A stretch of DNA of 41,680 bases, from NCBI GenBank assembly GCA_022769625.1, contig JALEJP010000037.1, forward strand, positions 1 through 41,680. The letters are read 5' to 3'. This document shows positions 1 through 8,542 of the stretch, in pieces. The first letter of the stretch is position 1. Every line of letters starts with the position of its first letter. This DNA is from Lachnospiraceae bacterium (GTDB lineage: Bacteria > Bacillota > Clostridia > Lachnospirales > Lachnospiraceae). A program made the translations under genes and the position numbers. Under the pieces are notes generated by a model that did not search any database, had not been told where the DNA came from, and saw nothing but the letters and a program-made list of their open reading frames with translations.

Positions 1-746
1 TGGCTGCCTGCAATCAGAAGTACCTTTCCGCAGGAACCCTTATTGTCTGTGGCATGCCTTACAGGCAGCCTCGAAAAATCCGTTTTGTCATAGCAGTAAA
101 AAACAGGTCTCATGCCCTGCAGGCTTTCTTTTGTGATGCCGATCTGGCTGCAAATAATTTTTCCTGTGTAATCTCTGCCTTTTCCGATATAAAGGCCAGG
201 CTGTTCAAAAGCAAATGTCACGGTGAGGTCTGCCTTTACGGCAATGCCCCTTACTGCTCCTGTATTTCCATCGATACCGGATGGGATGTCAACGGCAAGC
301 ACAAAAGCCGGACTCTGATTGATCTGTGCAATCCACTGCGCGGAATCGCCGGTGATATTCCTGGAAAGTCCGATGCCAAACAGCGCATCTACTATAACAG
401 TATATTCATTCATATTGGGGTTACCACAAAAAGTTACGCCGTACGTTTCACATATCTTTTTTTGTACAGCAGTCTGAGAAGTGCAGGAGGCTTCTTTTCC
501 TGCAAAAAGGACTGTTACATCAATTCCTTCCAGAAAAAGAAGGCGTGCAATTGCCAGTCCGTCCCCACCGTTGTTTCCGGATCCGCACACTACAAGTACC
601 TTCCGAAGAGAAGCACCACTGTCCTGCAGAGCATCCACGCAGGCCAGCGCTGCCCGTTCCATCAGAACCAGGGAAGGCATTCCAAATTTCTCCATGGTAA
701 CCTGGTCACAGTTTTTCATTTCTTCCTTTGAGAGAAGTATCCTCAT
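1..746 (-). CDS. nnr: Bifunctional NAD(P)H-hydrate epimerase/dehydratase, 3' end outside window
   Basis: Reading the minus strand from an ATG at 746 gives an open frame to the window edge (about 248 residues, no stop). The start is preceded by GGAGG with good spacing. The N-terminal domain matches YjeF-N/NnrE: an SKEEM-type N-terminus, the GIPSLVLMERAA-like helix (here FGMPSLVLMERAA) and the GNNGGDGL loop. It epimerises damaged S/R-NAD(P)HX. The last visible residues (GKVLLIAGS) are the expected start of the ADP-dependent dehydratase (ribokinase-like NnrD) domain, so the full gene is probably the usual bifunctional form of about 500 residues. It lies downstream of rex on the same strand, separated by 145 bp that hold a structured element. 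The context suggests NAD(P)H homeostasis. The family call is firm; the dehydratase half is inferred from its first residues only. Confidence 0.93.
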   Translation of the reverse strand, partial: MRILLSKEEMKNCDQVTMEKFGMPSLVLMERAALACVDALQDSGASLRKVLVVCGSGNNGGDGLAIARLLFLEGIDVTVLFAGKEASCTSQTAVQKKICETYGVTFCGNPNMNEYTVIVDALFGIGLSRNITGDSAQWIAQINQSPAFVLAVDIPSGIDGNTGAVRGIAVKADLTVTFAFEQPGLYIGKGRDYTGKIICSQIGITKESLQGMRPVFYCYDKTDFSRLPVRHATDNKGSCGKVLLIAGS

Positions 747-807
747 CTGTTTCCTCCATTCAACAGAACACACAGGGTAAAAGAATTTTGCTGTTACAAA
801 TACAAAG

Positions 808-874
808 GGCGCGTTACAGTCTGTTTCTGAAAAACAGACCATAAACGGGCATGCTTTACATGCCGCCTCGCGCC
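808..874 (-). ncRNA. Predicted three-way-junction RNA element between rex and nnr
   Basis: On the minus strand three perfectly paired helices nest as a three-way junction. P1 is GGCGCG (874-869) with CGCGCC (813-808). P2 is GGCATG (864-859) with CATGCC (853-848), loop of 5 nt. P3 is GTCTGTTT (839-832) with AAACAGAC (826-819), loop of 5 nt. The junction strands are AGGC, CGTTTATG and TGTAA. P1 can grow by two A-T pairs across a bulged C. The element lies 17 nt past the rex stop and about 60 nt before the nnr start. It could be an nnr leader (riboswitch-like), a stable processed RNA, or an elaborate terminator for rex, since TTTGTATTTG follows. I do not recognise it as a known riboswitch class. 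The folding is seen in the sequence; any function is inference. Confidence 0.45.
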
Positions 875-891
875 TTAAATCAGTCCTGGTT

Positions 892-1536
892 TCAACTGGG
901 ATGCTCTTTATTGTAACGGTTGATGTTATACGAAAGCTGCATAAGACTTTCTGAAAGATGAACATTTTCAATGATCACATCTTTTGGAAGGTGCAGATCC
1001 GTGTGTGCAAAATTCCAAATTGCCCGCACACCGTTTTCAACCAGTATATCTGCCATCTTTTTGGCATTTTGCTTCGGAAGTGTCAAAGCAGCAATCTGAA
1101 TATCATTTTCCTGTAAAAACTCCGGAAGCTCATCTACCATCCGTATCTCGATACCACGGACGGTCACACCCTTCAGGGATGGATTCACGTCGAAAAGTCC
1201 CTTTACAAGAAAACCATTTTTTTCAAATTTCACATAATTTGCAAGAGCCTGTCCAAGATTACCGGCTCCTACGATAATAATATTGTAATCCCGATCCAGC
1301 CCCAGGATTTTACCGATCTCCGTATGGAGATGTTTTACATTATACCCATACCCCTGCTGTCCAAAACCACCAAAATTATTGAGATCCTGCCGGATCTGAG
1401 ATGCTGTCACCTGCATGCGCTCACTCAGCTCGTTGGATGAAATGCGCTCTGTGCCGGATTCCAGAAGCTCTCCCAGATAGCGGTAGTATCTTGGCAGTCT
1501 TTTTATGACAGCCCTTGAAATCTCCTTTTCCTCCAC
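892..1536 (-). CDS. rex: Redox-sensing transcriptional repressor Rex
   Basis: Rex is a homodimeric repressor that leaves DNA when NADH rises, and in Clostridia it controls fermentation and NADH-recycling genes. The 214-residue protein has the usual length. An N-terminal winged helix (about residues 1-80, with RLPRYYRYLGEL) is followed by a Rossmann domain whose GAGNLGQAL glycine loop lies at residues 90-97. The start is GTG at 1536, seven nt after AGGAGG. An ATG six nt further upstream is followed at once by TAA and lies too close to the Shine-Dalgarno. It follows aspartate kinase on the same strand by 107 bp and precedes nnr. I see no convincing Rex operator inside the window. Identification is firm. 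Confidence 0.96.
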   Translation of the reverse strand: MEEKEISRAVIKRLPRYYRYLGELLESGTERISSNELSERMQVTASQIRQDLNNFGGFGQQGYGYNVKHLHTEIGKILGLDRDYNIIIVGAGNLGQALANYVKFEKNGFLVKGLFDVNPSLKGVTVRGIEIRMVDELPEFLQENDIQIAALTLPKQNAKKMADILVENGVRAIWNFAHTDLHLPKDVIIENVHLSESLMQLSYNINRYNKEHPS

Positions 1537-1643
1537 TTACATACCTCCTGTTGTAAAAAGACTGGCACACAGGATGTCAAATGACTGGAATTTTTCATTC
1601 GGTGCACCGGTCTTTTGTCTGTTTTATAACTGTTTTGAAATCT

Positions 1644-2963
1644 TTAAAGCTGTACGGTTACAAAGATATCATAAATTGCTTTGATTGCCGTTTCGAAGTC
1701 CTGATTGCTGACACCGATGATGATGTTCATTTCGCTGGAACCCTGATCAATCATTTTAACATTGACATTTGCGTGAGCCAGTGCTGAGAAGATACGACCG
1801 GCTGTCCCCCTCTGGGACTTCATGCCGCGTCCTACAACGGCAACCAGTGCCAGATCTGATTCCAGATAAACAGAATCCGGATCAACGGCACGATGAATGC
1901 CTGCCAGAACCTTCTGTTCTTTTTCTTCGAACTCAGACTGATGCACAAATACAGACATCGTGTCGATACCAGATGGCATATGTTCGATGGAAATACCATT
2001 TTCTTCAAATACGGACAGTATCCTGCGACAGAAACCGATTTCTGAATTCATCATATCTTTTTCAATGTTAATAGCCGCAAATCCTTTTTTGCCTGCAATT
2101 CCCGTAATCGTATACCTTGGTTTTCTGCAGGTATTTTCCACGATCAGTGTGCCGGGATCCTCCGGACGGTTTGTGTTCCGGATATTGATTGGGATTCCTT
2201 CCTGACGAACCGGGAAAATAGCCTCTTCATGAAGAACGGTTGCACCCATATAGGCCAGTTCACGCAACTCAACATAAGTGATGGTATTGATCACTTTCGG
2301 ATTTTTAATGATATGAGGATCGGTGATAAGAAAACCGGATACATCGGTCCAGTTCTCGTATAAATCAGCATGAATCGCTTTTGCAACCAGGGAACCTGTC
2401 ACATCGGAACCACCTCTTGAGAAGGTCTTTACGGTACCATCCAGATCAGCTCCATAAAAGCCAGGGATAACCGCGTTTTTGCACTGGCTGAGACGGGCGG
2501 AAAGCTTTTCATTTGTTGTATCCGCGTCAAAGCTTCCATCTTCATGGAATACGATCACTTCGGCGGCATCAATAAACTCATATCCAAGATAATGGGACAT
2601 GATAATACCATTTAAATATTCACCGCGGGATGCCGCATAATCCGTTCCCGCCAGATTTCTGAAATTTTCGGCAATGCACTCAAACTCTCCATCCAGAGAC
2701 AGCGTAAGAGATAATCCATCAATAATTTCCTGATATCTTGCACGGATGGCTGCCAGGTCAGAAGAAAAATCTTCTCCTGCTTCTGCTTTTGCATAGCATC
2801 CGTAAAGCATATCTGTAACTTTGATATCTCCGTCAAACCTTTTGCCAGGTGCGGAAGGAACTACAAATCTTCTTTCTTTGTCGGAACGGATGATGTCACC
2901 GACCTTTTTAAACTGCTCTGCACTTGCAAGAGAACTTCCTCCAAATTTTACTACTTTTCTCAT
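1644..2963 (-). CDS. Aspartate kinase (monofunctional, two ACT domains)
   Basis: Phosphorylates L-aspartate to 4-aspartyl phosphate, the first step towards lysine, threonine, methionine and diaminopimelate. Visible features are the N-terminal KFGGSS nucleotide-binding motif (about residues 5-10), the FSRGGSDVTG segment, and a C-terminal third carrying tandem ACT domains (about 300-439, with GITGIAGKKGFAAINIE-like and VVGRGM segments), which implies feedback regulation by an end-product amino acid. ATG 2963 is chosen over an upstream in-frame ATG because AGGAGG lies 8 nt before it; this gives 439 residues, normal for the clostridial or B. subtilis YclM-like class. A promoter sits about 65 bp upstream. 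No lysine riboswitch is present in the short leader, only a TAACTGT/ACAGTTA hairpin (2987-3015). Confidence 0.95.
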   Translation of the reverse strand: MRKVVKFGGSSLASAEQFKKVGDIIRSDKERRFVVPSAPGKRFDGDIKVTDMLYGCYAKAEAGEDFSSDLAAIRARYQEIIDGLSLTLSLDGEFECIAENFRNLAGTDYAASRGEYLNGIIMSHYLGYEFIDAAEVIVFHEDGSFDADTTNEKLSARLSQCKNAVIPGFYGADLDGTVKTFSRGGSDVTGSLVAKAIHADLYENWTDVSGFLITDPHIIKNPKVINTITYVELRELAYMGATVLHEEAIFPVRQEGIPINIRNTNRPEDPGTLIVENTCRKPRYTITGIAGKKGFAAINIEKDMMNSEIGFCRRILSVFEENGISIEHMPSGIDTMSVFVHQSEFEEKEQKVLAGIHRAVDPDSVYLESDLALVAVVGRGMKSQRGTAGRIFSALAHANVNVKMIDQGSSEMNIIIGVSNQDFETAIKAIYDIFVTVQL

Positions 2964-3028
2964 GCCTTTTTCCTCCTGAAATTTCATAACTGTTTATATA
3001 GAAAAAGTACAGTTACACGCTGCCTTTT

Positions 3029-3057
3029 ATCATACCGCAAAACCTTCTGTTCGTCCA
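3029..3057 (-). promoter_or_regulatory. Predicted sigma-A promoter of aspartate kinase
   Basis: On the minus strand TGGACG (3057-3052), 17 bp, TATGAT (3034-3029). The transcript would carry a leader of about 60 nt with a 7-bp hairpin just before the ribosome binding site. It faces away from the ABC-F gene, which has its own possible extended -10 (TGGTAAGAT) near 3098-3106. Confidence 0.5.
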
Positions 3058-3149
3058 GAGCATTTTTTGAAAATTGCTGGTGTAAAAGAACAAAATATGG
3101 TAAGATGGCTTACAGAAAAGGAAACAAAAGCGAAAAAGGGGAGAAAACC

Positions 3150-5066
3150 ATGATTTTAGCCTGTCAGAACATCAACAAGTCCTTTGGTGAAAAGGTTATT
3201 CTGAAGGACGTGTCATTTCATATAGAAGAAAAAGAAAAAGCAGCCATTGTAGGTATAAACGGTGCCGGAAAATCAACGCTTTTAAAAATAATTATGAAAG
3301 AACTTTCCTCGGACTCTGGTGAGGTAATTCTTGCACGTGACAAGACGATCGGATATCTGGCACAGCACGAGGCAGTATCCAGCGGAAACACCATTTATGA
3401 AGAACTACTGGAAGTTAAAAAGGATATTTTTGAACTGGAACACAGGATTCGTTCTCTTGAGCATCGGATGAAAAGTCTGAACGAAACGGAACTGTCACAG
3501 ATACTGGAGCTTTACAATCGCCTGAATACAGAATTTGAACAAAAAAACGGATATGCCTGCCGCAGTGAAATCACAGGTGTCCTGAAAGGACTGGGCTTTG
3601 AAGAAAGCGAATTCAATAAACAGGTGGATACACTCTCCGGCGGACAGAAAACACGGGTAGCTCTGGGAAAACTGCTGTTGACCAGACCGGACATCATTCT
3701 TCTGGATGAGCCCACCAACCATTTGGATATCAACTCCATTGCATGGCTCGAGAATTTTCTGATCAATTATGACGGAGCTGTCATTATCGTGGCACATGAC
3801 CGTTATTTTCTGAACCGTGTGGTAACAAAGGTAGTTGAGATTGAAAATGGAAGGGCCAGCACATTTCCCGGGAATTATTCCACATATTCCGAAAAGAAGG
3901 CCAGACTGCGGGAAGCAGCTCTGAAAGCATGGATGAATCAGCAAAAAGAGATCCGACATCAGCAGGAAGTCATTGATAAGCTGAAGTCTTTTAATCGTGA
4001 AAAATCCATTAAACGTGCGGAAAGCCGCGAAAAAATGCTGGAAAAGATAGAAATACTGGAAAAGCCGGATACGGAAACAAAAGAGCTGAAGCTGACTCTG
4101 GAGCCAAGGATTACAAGCGGCAATGACGTATTGACGGTAAAAGGACTCGCAAAGTCTTTTGGCAGCAATCAACTTTTTTCAGATTTGAACTTTGACATCA
4201 AACGCGGCGAAAGGGTTGCCATCATTGGAAACAACGGGACAGGAAAAACTACAATTTTAAAAATAATCAATCAAATTACAGAGGCAGATCGGGGTACCTT
4301 TACACTTGGCAGCAAAGTACACATTGGTTATTATGATCAGGAGCATCATGTTCTCCATATGGAAAAAACGTTATTTGATGAAATTTCCGATGATTATCCG
4401 TCACTTACCAACACGGAAATACGCAATGTGCTGGCAGCATTTTTATTCACCGGAGACGATGTCTTTAAACAGATCAAAGATTTGAGCGGCGGAGAACGCG
4501 GACGTGTATCACTGGCAAAGCTTATGCTCTCGGAAGCCAATTTCCTGATTCTGGATGAGCCCACCAACCACCTGGATATCCTCTCCAAAGAGATTCTTGA
4601 GCAGGCATTGAAGCGCTATACCGGAACCGTACTCTATGTCTCCCATGATCGATATTTTATTAACCAGACTGCAACCAGGATTCTGGAACTGACCGGAAAT
4701 ACACTGATTAATTATATCGGGAATTACGATTACTACCTTGAAAAAAAGGAGGAGCTGACGAAAATATATGCTCCTGCTGCCGCAAAGCAGGAAGTAGAAG
4801 CACAATTCTCCGAAAGCAGCGGCAAGCTCAGCTGGCAGCAGCAGAAGGAGGAACAGGCAAAACTGCGTAAACGCCAGAATGACCTGAAAAAAACAGAGGA
4901 TCGCATCCACGAACTGGAAACCCGGGATAGTGAGATTGATATTCTTATGACTCAGGAAGAAATATATACAGATGTGGCAAAGTGTATCCAGCTGAACAAT
5001 GAAAAGGCATCTATTGCAGAAGAGCTTGAGAAATTATATGAACTTTGGGAAGAGCTGGCAGAATGA
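3150..5066 (+). CDS. ABC-F family ATPase (YdiF/EttA-like translation factor)
   Basis: A soluble twin-cassette ABC protein without membrane domains, of the class that acts at the ribosomal E site as translation factors or, in some members, antibiotic-resistance factors. NBD1 has Walker A GINGAGKST (residues 35-43), signature LSGGQKTR and Walker B LLDEPTNHLD. A charged interdomain linker of about 80 residues follows (MNQQKEIRHQQEVIDKLKSF region). NBD2 has GNNGTGKTT, LSGGERGR, LILDEPTNHLD and the VSHDRYF switch. The C-terminus (about 550-638) is a charged coiled coil. At 638 residues it fits the YdiF/Uup-like groups. ATG 3150 is used because GGGAG lies 7 nt upstream; the upstream in-frame ATG at 3105 has no ribosome binding site. 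Resistance versus housekeeping role cannot be told from sequence alone; the long C-terminal coiled coil argues for housekeeping. Confidence 0.93.
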   Translation: MILACQNINKSFGEKVILKDVSFHIEEKEKAAIVGINGAGKSTLLKIIMKELSSDSGEVILARDKTIGYLAQHEAVSSGNTIYEELLEVKKDIFELEHRIRSLEHRMKSLNETELSQILELYNRLNTEFEQKNGYACRSEITGVLKGLGFEESEFNKQVDTLSGGQKTRVALGKLLLTRPDIILLDEPTNHLDINSIAWLENFLINYDGAVIIVAHDRYFLNRVVTKVVEIENGRASTFPGNYSTYSEKKARLREAALKAWMNQQKEIRHQQEVIDKLKSFNREKSIKRAESREKMLEKIEILEKPDTETKELKLTLEPRITSGNDVLTVKGLAKSFGSNQLFSDLNFDIKRGERVAIIGNNGTGKTTILKIINQITEADRGTFTLGSKVHIGYYDQEHHVLHMEKTLFDEISDDYPSLTNTEIRNVLAAFLFTGDDVFKQIKDLSGGERGRVSLAKLMLSEANFLILDEPTNHLDILSKEILEQALKRYTGTVLYVSHDRYFINQTATRILELTGNTLINYIGNYDYYLEKKEELTKIYAPAAAKQEVEAQFSESSGKLSWQQQKEEQAKLRKRQNDLKKTEDRIHELETRDSEIDILMTQEEIYTDVAKCIQLNNEKASIAEELEKLYELWEELAE

Positions 5067-5109
5067 AAAATACTGCGTATCCATTATATATATGGTACGC
5101 AGTATTTTT
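5066..5109. terminator. Bidirectional rho-independent terminator
   Basis: Arms AAAAATACTGCGTA (5066-5079) and TACGCAGTATTTTT (5096-5109), extended by CCAT/ATGG inside. The A-tract on one side and T-tract on the other let it stop both the ABC-F gene and the convergent isocitrate dehydrogenase operon. Confidence 0.9.
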
Positions 5110-5161
5110 ATTGAGATAACAGAACGCTCACTTACTCAGCTTATCGGTTGCTTATTCATTC

Positions 5162-6370
5162 TTACAGTCTTGTTTCCAGCTCTTTGCGAATGGTCAAAAT
5201 GAAATCCTTACTGTTTAATACCGTCGGATTCTCCAGTGAAGTGATCAGAGCAAGATCTTTCGTCATTTTTCCGCTCTCAATGGTTGCAAGCGTAGCTGCC
5301 TCGAGTTTATCTGCAAAAGCGCATAATTCTGTGATACCATCCAGCTCGCCGCGCTTTCTTAAAGCACCTGTCCATGCAAAAATGGTTGCGACAGAATTTG
5401 TGGATGTCTCTTCTCCCTTTAAATATTTGTAATAATGACGCTGTACCGTGCCATGAGCTGCCTCGTATTCAAAATTACCATCCGGAGAAACGAGTACAGA
5501 GGTCATCATAGCAAGAGATCCAAAGGCAGAAGAAACCATGTCACTCATGACATCTCCGTCGTAATTTTTGCATGCCCAGATAAAACCTCCCTCTGCTTTC
5601 ATAACACGTGCCACCGCATCATCGATCAGGGTGTAAAAATAAGTGATGCCTGCTTTCTCGAATTTATCTTTATACTCTTTTTCAAAAATTTCCTGAAAAA
5701 TATCTTTGAAAGTGTGATCATATTTTTTGGAGATTGTATCCTTTGTCGCAAACCAGAGATCCTGTCTGGTATCCAGCGCGTAATTAAAGCAGCTTTTTGC
5801 AAAACTGCGGATAGACTTTTCTGTATTATGCATTCCCTGCAGCACACCCGGTCCCTCAAACTGATGGATCAGTTCTCTTGTCTCTGTCCCATCTTCTGCT
5901 GTAAATACAAGTTCCGCCTTACCTGCTGTGGGAACTTTTATCTCAGAGGCCTTGTAGACATCACCGTAGGCATGTCTTGCCAGTGTGATCGGCTTTTTCC
6001 AGTTGCGAACACAGGGATCAATTCCTTTCACAACAATCGGAGTACGGAATACCGTACCATCCAGAATCGCACGAATGGTACCGTTTGGACTTTTCCACAT
6101 TTCTTTTAACTGGTACTCCGTCATGCGGGCAGCATTTGGAGTGATGGTTGCGCATTTCACGGCAACTCCATATTTTTTCGTGGCGTTTGCGCTGTCGATG
6201 GTTACCTGATCATCCGTTTCATTGCGGTGTTCCAGCCCCAGATCATAATATTCTGTTTTCAGATCAATAAACGGTGTGAGAAGCTCATCTTTTATAATTT
6301 TCCAGAGAATACGTGTCATTTCATCTCCGTCCATTTCAACCAGCGGCGTTGTCATTTTGATTTTTTCCAT
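5162..6370 (-). CDS. icd: NADP-dependent isocitrate dehydrogenase, eukaryote-like (class II)
   Basis: Oxidatively decarboxylates isocitrate to 2-oxoglutarate with NADP, feeding glutamate synthesis in an incomplete TCA cycle. The 402-residue sequence has the features of the IDH1/2-type family rather than the E. coli type: [12 protein letters not shown] at the N-terminus, the substrate loop [16 protein letters not shown] with its conserved Ser, Asn and Arg residues, and the metal/NADP-binding [25 protein letters not shown]-like stretch. ATG 6370 follows AAAGGAGG by 5 nt. It is the last gene of an operon with a candidate Re-citrate synthase and a GntR regulator. No aconitase is in the window, so that step must be encoded elsewhere. 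Confidence 0.96.
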   Translation of the reverse strand: MEKIKMTTPLVEMDGDEMTRILWKIIKDELLTPFIDLKTEYYDLGLEHRNETDDQVTIDSANATKKYGVAVKCATITPNAARMTEYQLKEMWKSPNGTIRAILDGTVFRTPIVVKGIDPCVRNWKKPITLARHAYGDVYKASEIKVPTAGKAELVFTAEDGTETRELIHQFEGPGVLQGMHNTEKSIRSFAKSCFNYALDTRQDLWFATKDTISKKYDHTFKDIFQEIFEKEYKDKFEKAGITYFYTLIDDAVARVMKAEGGFIWACKNYDGDVMSDMVSSAFGSLAMMTSVLVSPDGNFEYEAAHGTVQRHYYKYLKGEETSTNSVATIFAWTGALRKRGELDGITELCAFADKLEAATLATIESGKMTKDLALITSLENPTVLNSKDFILTIRKELETRL

Positions 6371-6387
6371 AATGTCCTCCTTTGGTG

Positions 6388-7035
6388 CTACTCTTCCAGC
6401 AATTTTTCGATTTGTGTGTAATGGTTGTTTTTGATTGAATTCAAAATATGCAGTGTCGCAAGTCTGTCCGCTTCATCTGAATCATGAGCTTTGATTGCCT
6501 GGAGCACTGCTTCATGTTCTTTTGTTGACTGTTCTGCTCTGGATTCTTTTTTCAGGGCATTTTTACGGACCTGCTGAACATACTGATGAAAAACCTTCAG
6601 TTCATGCTCCAGAATTTTACTTTTACAGGCTTCATAGAGAAGTCGGTGAAAACGGCTGTCCAGCTTGAAGAGCTGATCATAATGTCCGTTTTTTTCATGA
6701 AATTTTGTAAGCATAATCGTTTCTTCCATCTCTTCCAGGGTGGATGCATCAATGCGCTCGGCTGCCATCCTGGCACACAGTCCTTCCAGTCTTGCGCGAA
6801 TCAGGTAAATATCCTGTACATCCTGATCGGATATGCCATTCACATAAGCTCCCCGGTTTGGAACCATGGTCACGAGACCTTCCAGCTCCAGCTGGCGCAG
6901 AGCTTCGCGTACCGGCGTGCGGCTGACCCCAAGTTCTTTTCCGATCGCTGCTTCCCGCAGCTCATCCCCGTGCTGGTAGTGTCCGTTCAGAATATCCTCC
7001 CGAAGCTTCTGAAAAACTACCTCATAACTGCTCAA
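6388..7035 (-). CDS. GntR/FadR-family (FCD) transcriptional regulator
   Basis: An N-terminal winged helix (residues 1-65, with [20 protein letters not shown]) is followed by an all-helical FCD ligand domain (about 80-210) with the [12 protein letters not shown] segment and a C-terminal [10 protein letters not shown] helix, typical of metal/carboxylate-binding FadR-type regulators. The start is TTG at 7035, 6 nt after AGGAGG and 13 nt after the upstream stop. Sandwiched between citrate synthase and isocitrate dehydrogenase, it most likely senses a TCA-type carboxylate (citrate, isocitrate or 2-oxoglutarate) and autoregulates through the palindrome at 8543-8568. Family: seen. Ligand and target: inference. 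Confidence 0.92.
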   Translation of the reverse strand: MSSYEVVFQKLREDILNGHYQHGDELREAAIGKELGVSRTPVREALRQLELEGLVTMVPNRGAYVNGISDQDVQDIYLIRARLEGLCARMAAERIDASTLEEMEETIMLTKFHEKNGHYDQLFKLDSRFHRLLYEACKSKILEHELKVFHQYVQQVRKNALKKESRAEQSTKEHEAVLQAIKAHDSDEADRLATLHILNSIKNNHYTQIEKLLEE

Positions 7036-7048
7036 CCTTATCCTCCTG

Positions 7049-8440
7049 TCATACTAACGCAAACTGAAGCTTTTTGCAACTTTCTTCAATCACTTTTACA
7101 AGTTCCTCATCTGTGATGACGGTCACACGACCATCTTCATACTGTTTGTCCACCCATTCTTTTACCCTGGCAACAAGAGGACAGTCCTTGGACAGCTTCT
7201 TTTCATTCGGCAGCCGGTAATAGTTGTTGATCCAGTGTGCAATGCCCGCAAGGCCGGAGGTATTGGATACTGCAACTCTTGCCGGACGGTTCAGAAATTT
7301 TTCCGTATCAAAAATATTATAAATTTCTTCATTTTTCAGAAGTCCATCTGCATGAATACCAGCTCTTGTTACGTTAAAATTATTGCCTACAAACGGAGTT
7401 CTGGATGGGATCGGATAGCCGATTTCTTTTTCGTAGTATTCGGCCATTTCTGTAATGACTCTTGTATCCATACCATCCAGTGTTCCCCGAAGCTGTGCAT
7501 ATTCAAAAACCATCGCTTCCAGAGGAGTATTTCCGGTGCGCTCTCCAATTCCAAACAGAGAACAGTTTACACCGCTTGCACCATACAGCCATGCGGTGGT
7601 GGAATTACTCACTGCTTTATAGAAATCATTATGTCCATGCCATTCAATCATCTCAGAAGGAACACCGGCATGCACCATCAGACCATAGATGATACCCTGC
7701 ACGGAACGTGGAATCACTGCACCGGCATAGTTTACGCCATATCCCATGGTATCACAGCATCGAACCTTAACCGGTATCTCATATTCCTTTGAAAGCTTCA
7801 TAAGTTCTAAACAGAATGGAATCACATAGCCGTAGATATCTGCTCTGGTGATATCCTCCAGATGGCATCTGGGGCTGACACCGATCTCCAGACATTCTTT
7901 GACAACACTCAGATAATGCTCCATAGCCTGTTTTCTTGTCATTTTCATTTTATAGAATATATGATAATCCGAGCAGCTTACCAGGATTCCAGTCTCTTTT
8001 AAACCAATATCACGGACCAGTTCAAAGTCCTTCTTGCTTGCGCGGATCCAGCTGGTGATTTCCGGAAAGGAATAACCGCACTCCATACATTTATACACCG
8101 CATCCCGGTCTTTTTTGCTGTACAGAAAGAATTCGCACTGGCGAATCTTCCCATTGGGACCGCCAAGCCGGTGCATATATTCATACAGGCGGACGATCTG
8201 TTCGGTTGTATAGGGTGCTCTGGACTGCTGTCCGTCACGGAACGTTGTATCTGTAATCCAGATTTCATCCGGCATATGATGAGGAACGATGCGATCATTG
8301 AAAGCAATCTTGGGAATTTCCTCATAAGGGAAGAGATTGTGGAACACGTTTGGTGTCTCAACATCTACCAGTGGGTACATGTGTTCCTCAAGCTGCAGCA
8401 GGTTTGTGTGGGGGTCAAATTTTACTTTTCTGTTTTCCAT
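7049..8440 (-). CDS. HMGL-family synthase, probable Re-citrate synthase
   Basis: A 463-residue TIM-barrel enzyme of the 2-isopropylmalate/homocitrate synthase superfamily, with the ITDTTFRDGQQSRAPYT active-site motif and the metal-binding EWHGHNDFYKAV segment. It lacks the long allosteric leucine-binding domain of LeuA. The DTTFRDGQQ-plus-PYT form and this length agree with the Re-face citrate synthase group known from Clostridium kluyveri, which condenses oxaloacetate and acetyl-CoA. Co-transcription with isocitrate dehydrogenase supports citrate rather than isopropylmalate as product. ATG 8440 is preceded by AGGAAGG. The leader of about 100 nt holds a GGAAGC/GCTTCC hairpin (8517-8531). The alternative is a homocitrate- or isopropylmalate-synthase-like activity; automatic annotation may well say the latter. 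Confidence 0.8.
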   Translation of the reverse strand: MENRKVKFDPHTNLLQLEEHMYPLVDVETPNVFHNLFPYEEIPKIAFNDRIVPHHMPDEIWITDTTFRDGQQSRAPYTTEQIVRLYEYMHRLGGPNGKIRQCEFFLYSKKDRDAVYKCMECGYSFPEITSWIRASKKDFELVRDIGLKETGILVSCSDYHIFYKMKMTRKQAMEHYLSVVKECLEIGVSPRCHLEDITRADIYGYVIPFCLELMKLSKEYEIPVKVRCCDTMGYGVNYAGAVIPRSVQGIIYGLMVHAGVPSEMIEWHGHNDFYKAVSNSTTAWLYGASGVNCSLFGIGERTGNTPLEAMVFEYAQLRGTLDGMDTRVITEMAEYYEKEIGYPIPSRTPFVGNNFNVTRAGIHADGLLKNEEIYNIFDTEKFLNRPARVAVSNTSGLAGIAHWINNYYRLPNEKKLSKDCPLVARVKEWVDKQYEDGRVTVITDEELVKVIEESCKKLQFALV

Positions 8441-8542
8441 TTTCCATTTCCTTCCTGAGACTGTAATGATTCCGAATGATATCGTTGAAAATATCTAATT
8501 CGCGAAAGCTTACAGCGGAAGCTTTGCTTCCTTACAACATTT

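Noticed and set aside
54-731. 225-codon plus-strand frame at the left edge
   Set aside because: It is antisense to the nnr gene and has no coding features of its own.
1600-1609. Palindrome CGGTGCACCG between aspartate kinase and rex as a Rex operator
   Set aside because: It does not resemble the TTGTGAAA-type Rex half-sites and is only 10 bp.
2964-3057. Lysine riboswitch in front of aspartate kinase
   Set aside because: The leader after the predicted promoter is only about 65 nt, far too short for the lysine aptamer.
3696-4580. Direct DNA repeat around 3708-3730 and 4557-4580
   Set aside because: It is the duplicated LDEPTNHLD Walker B coding sequence of the two ABC-F cassettes, not a mobile or recombination repeat.
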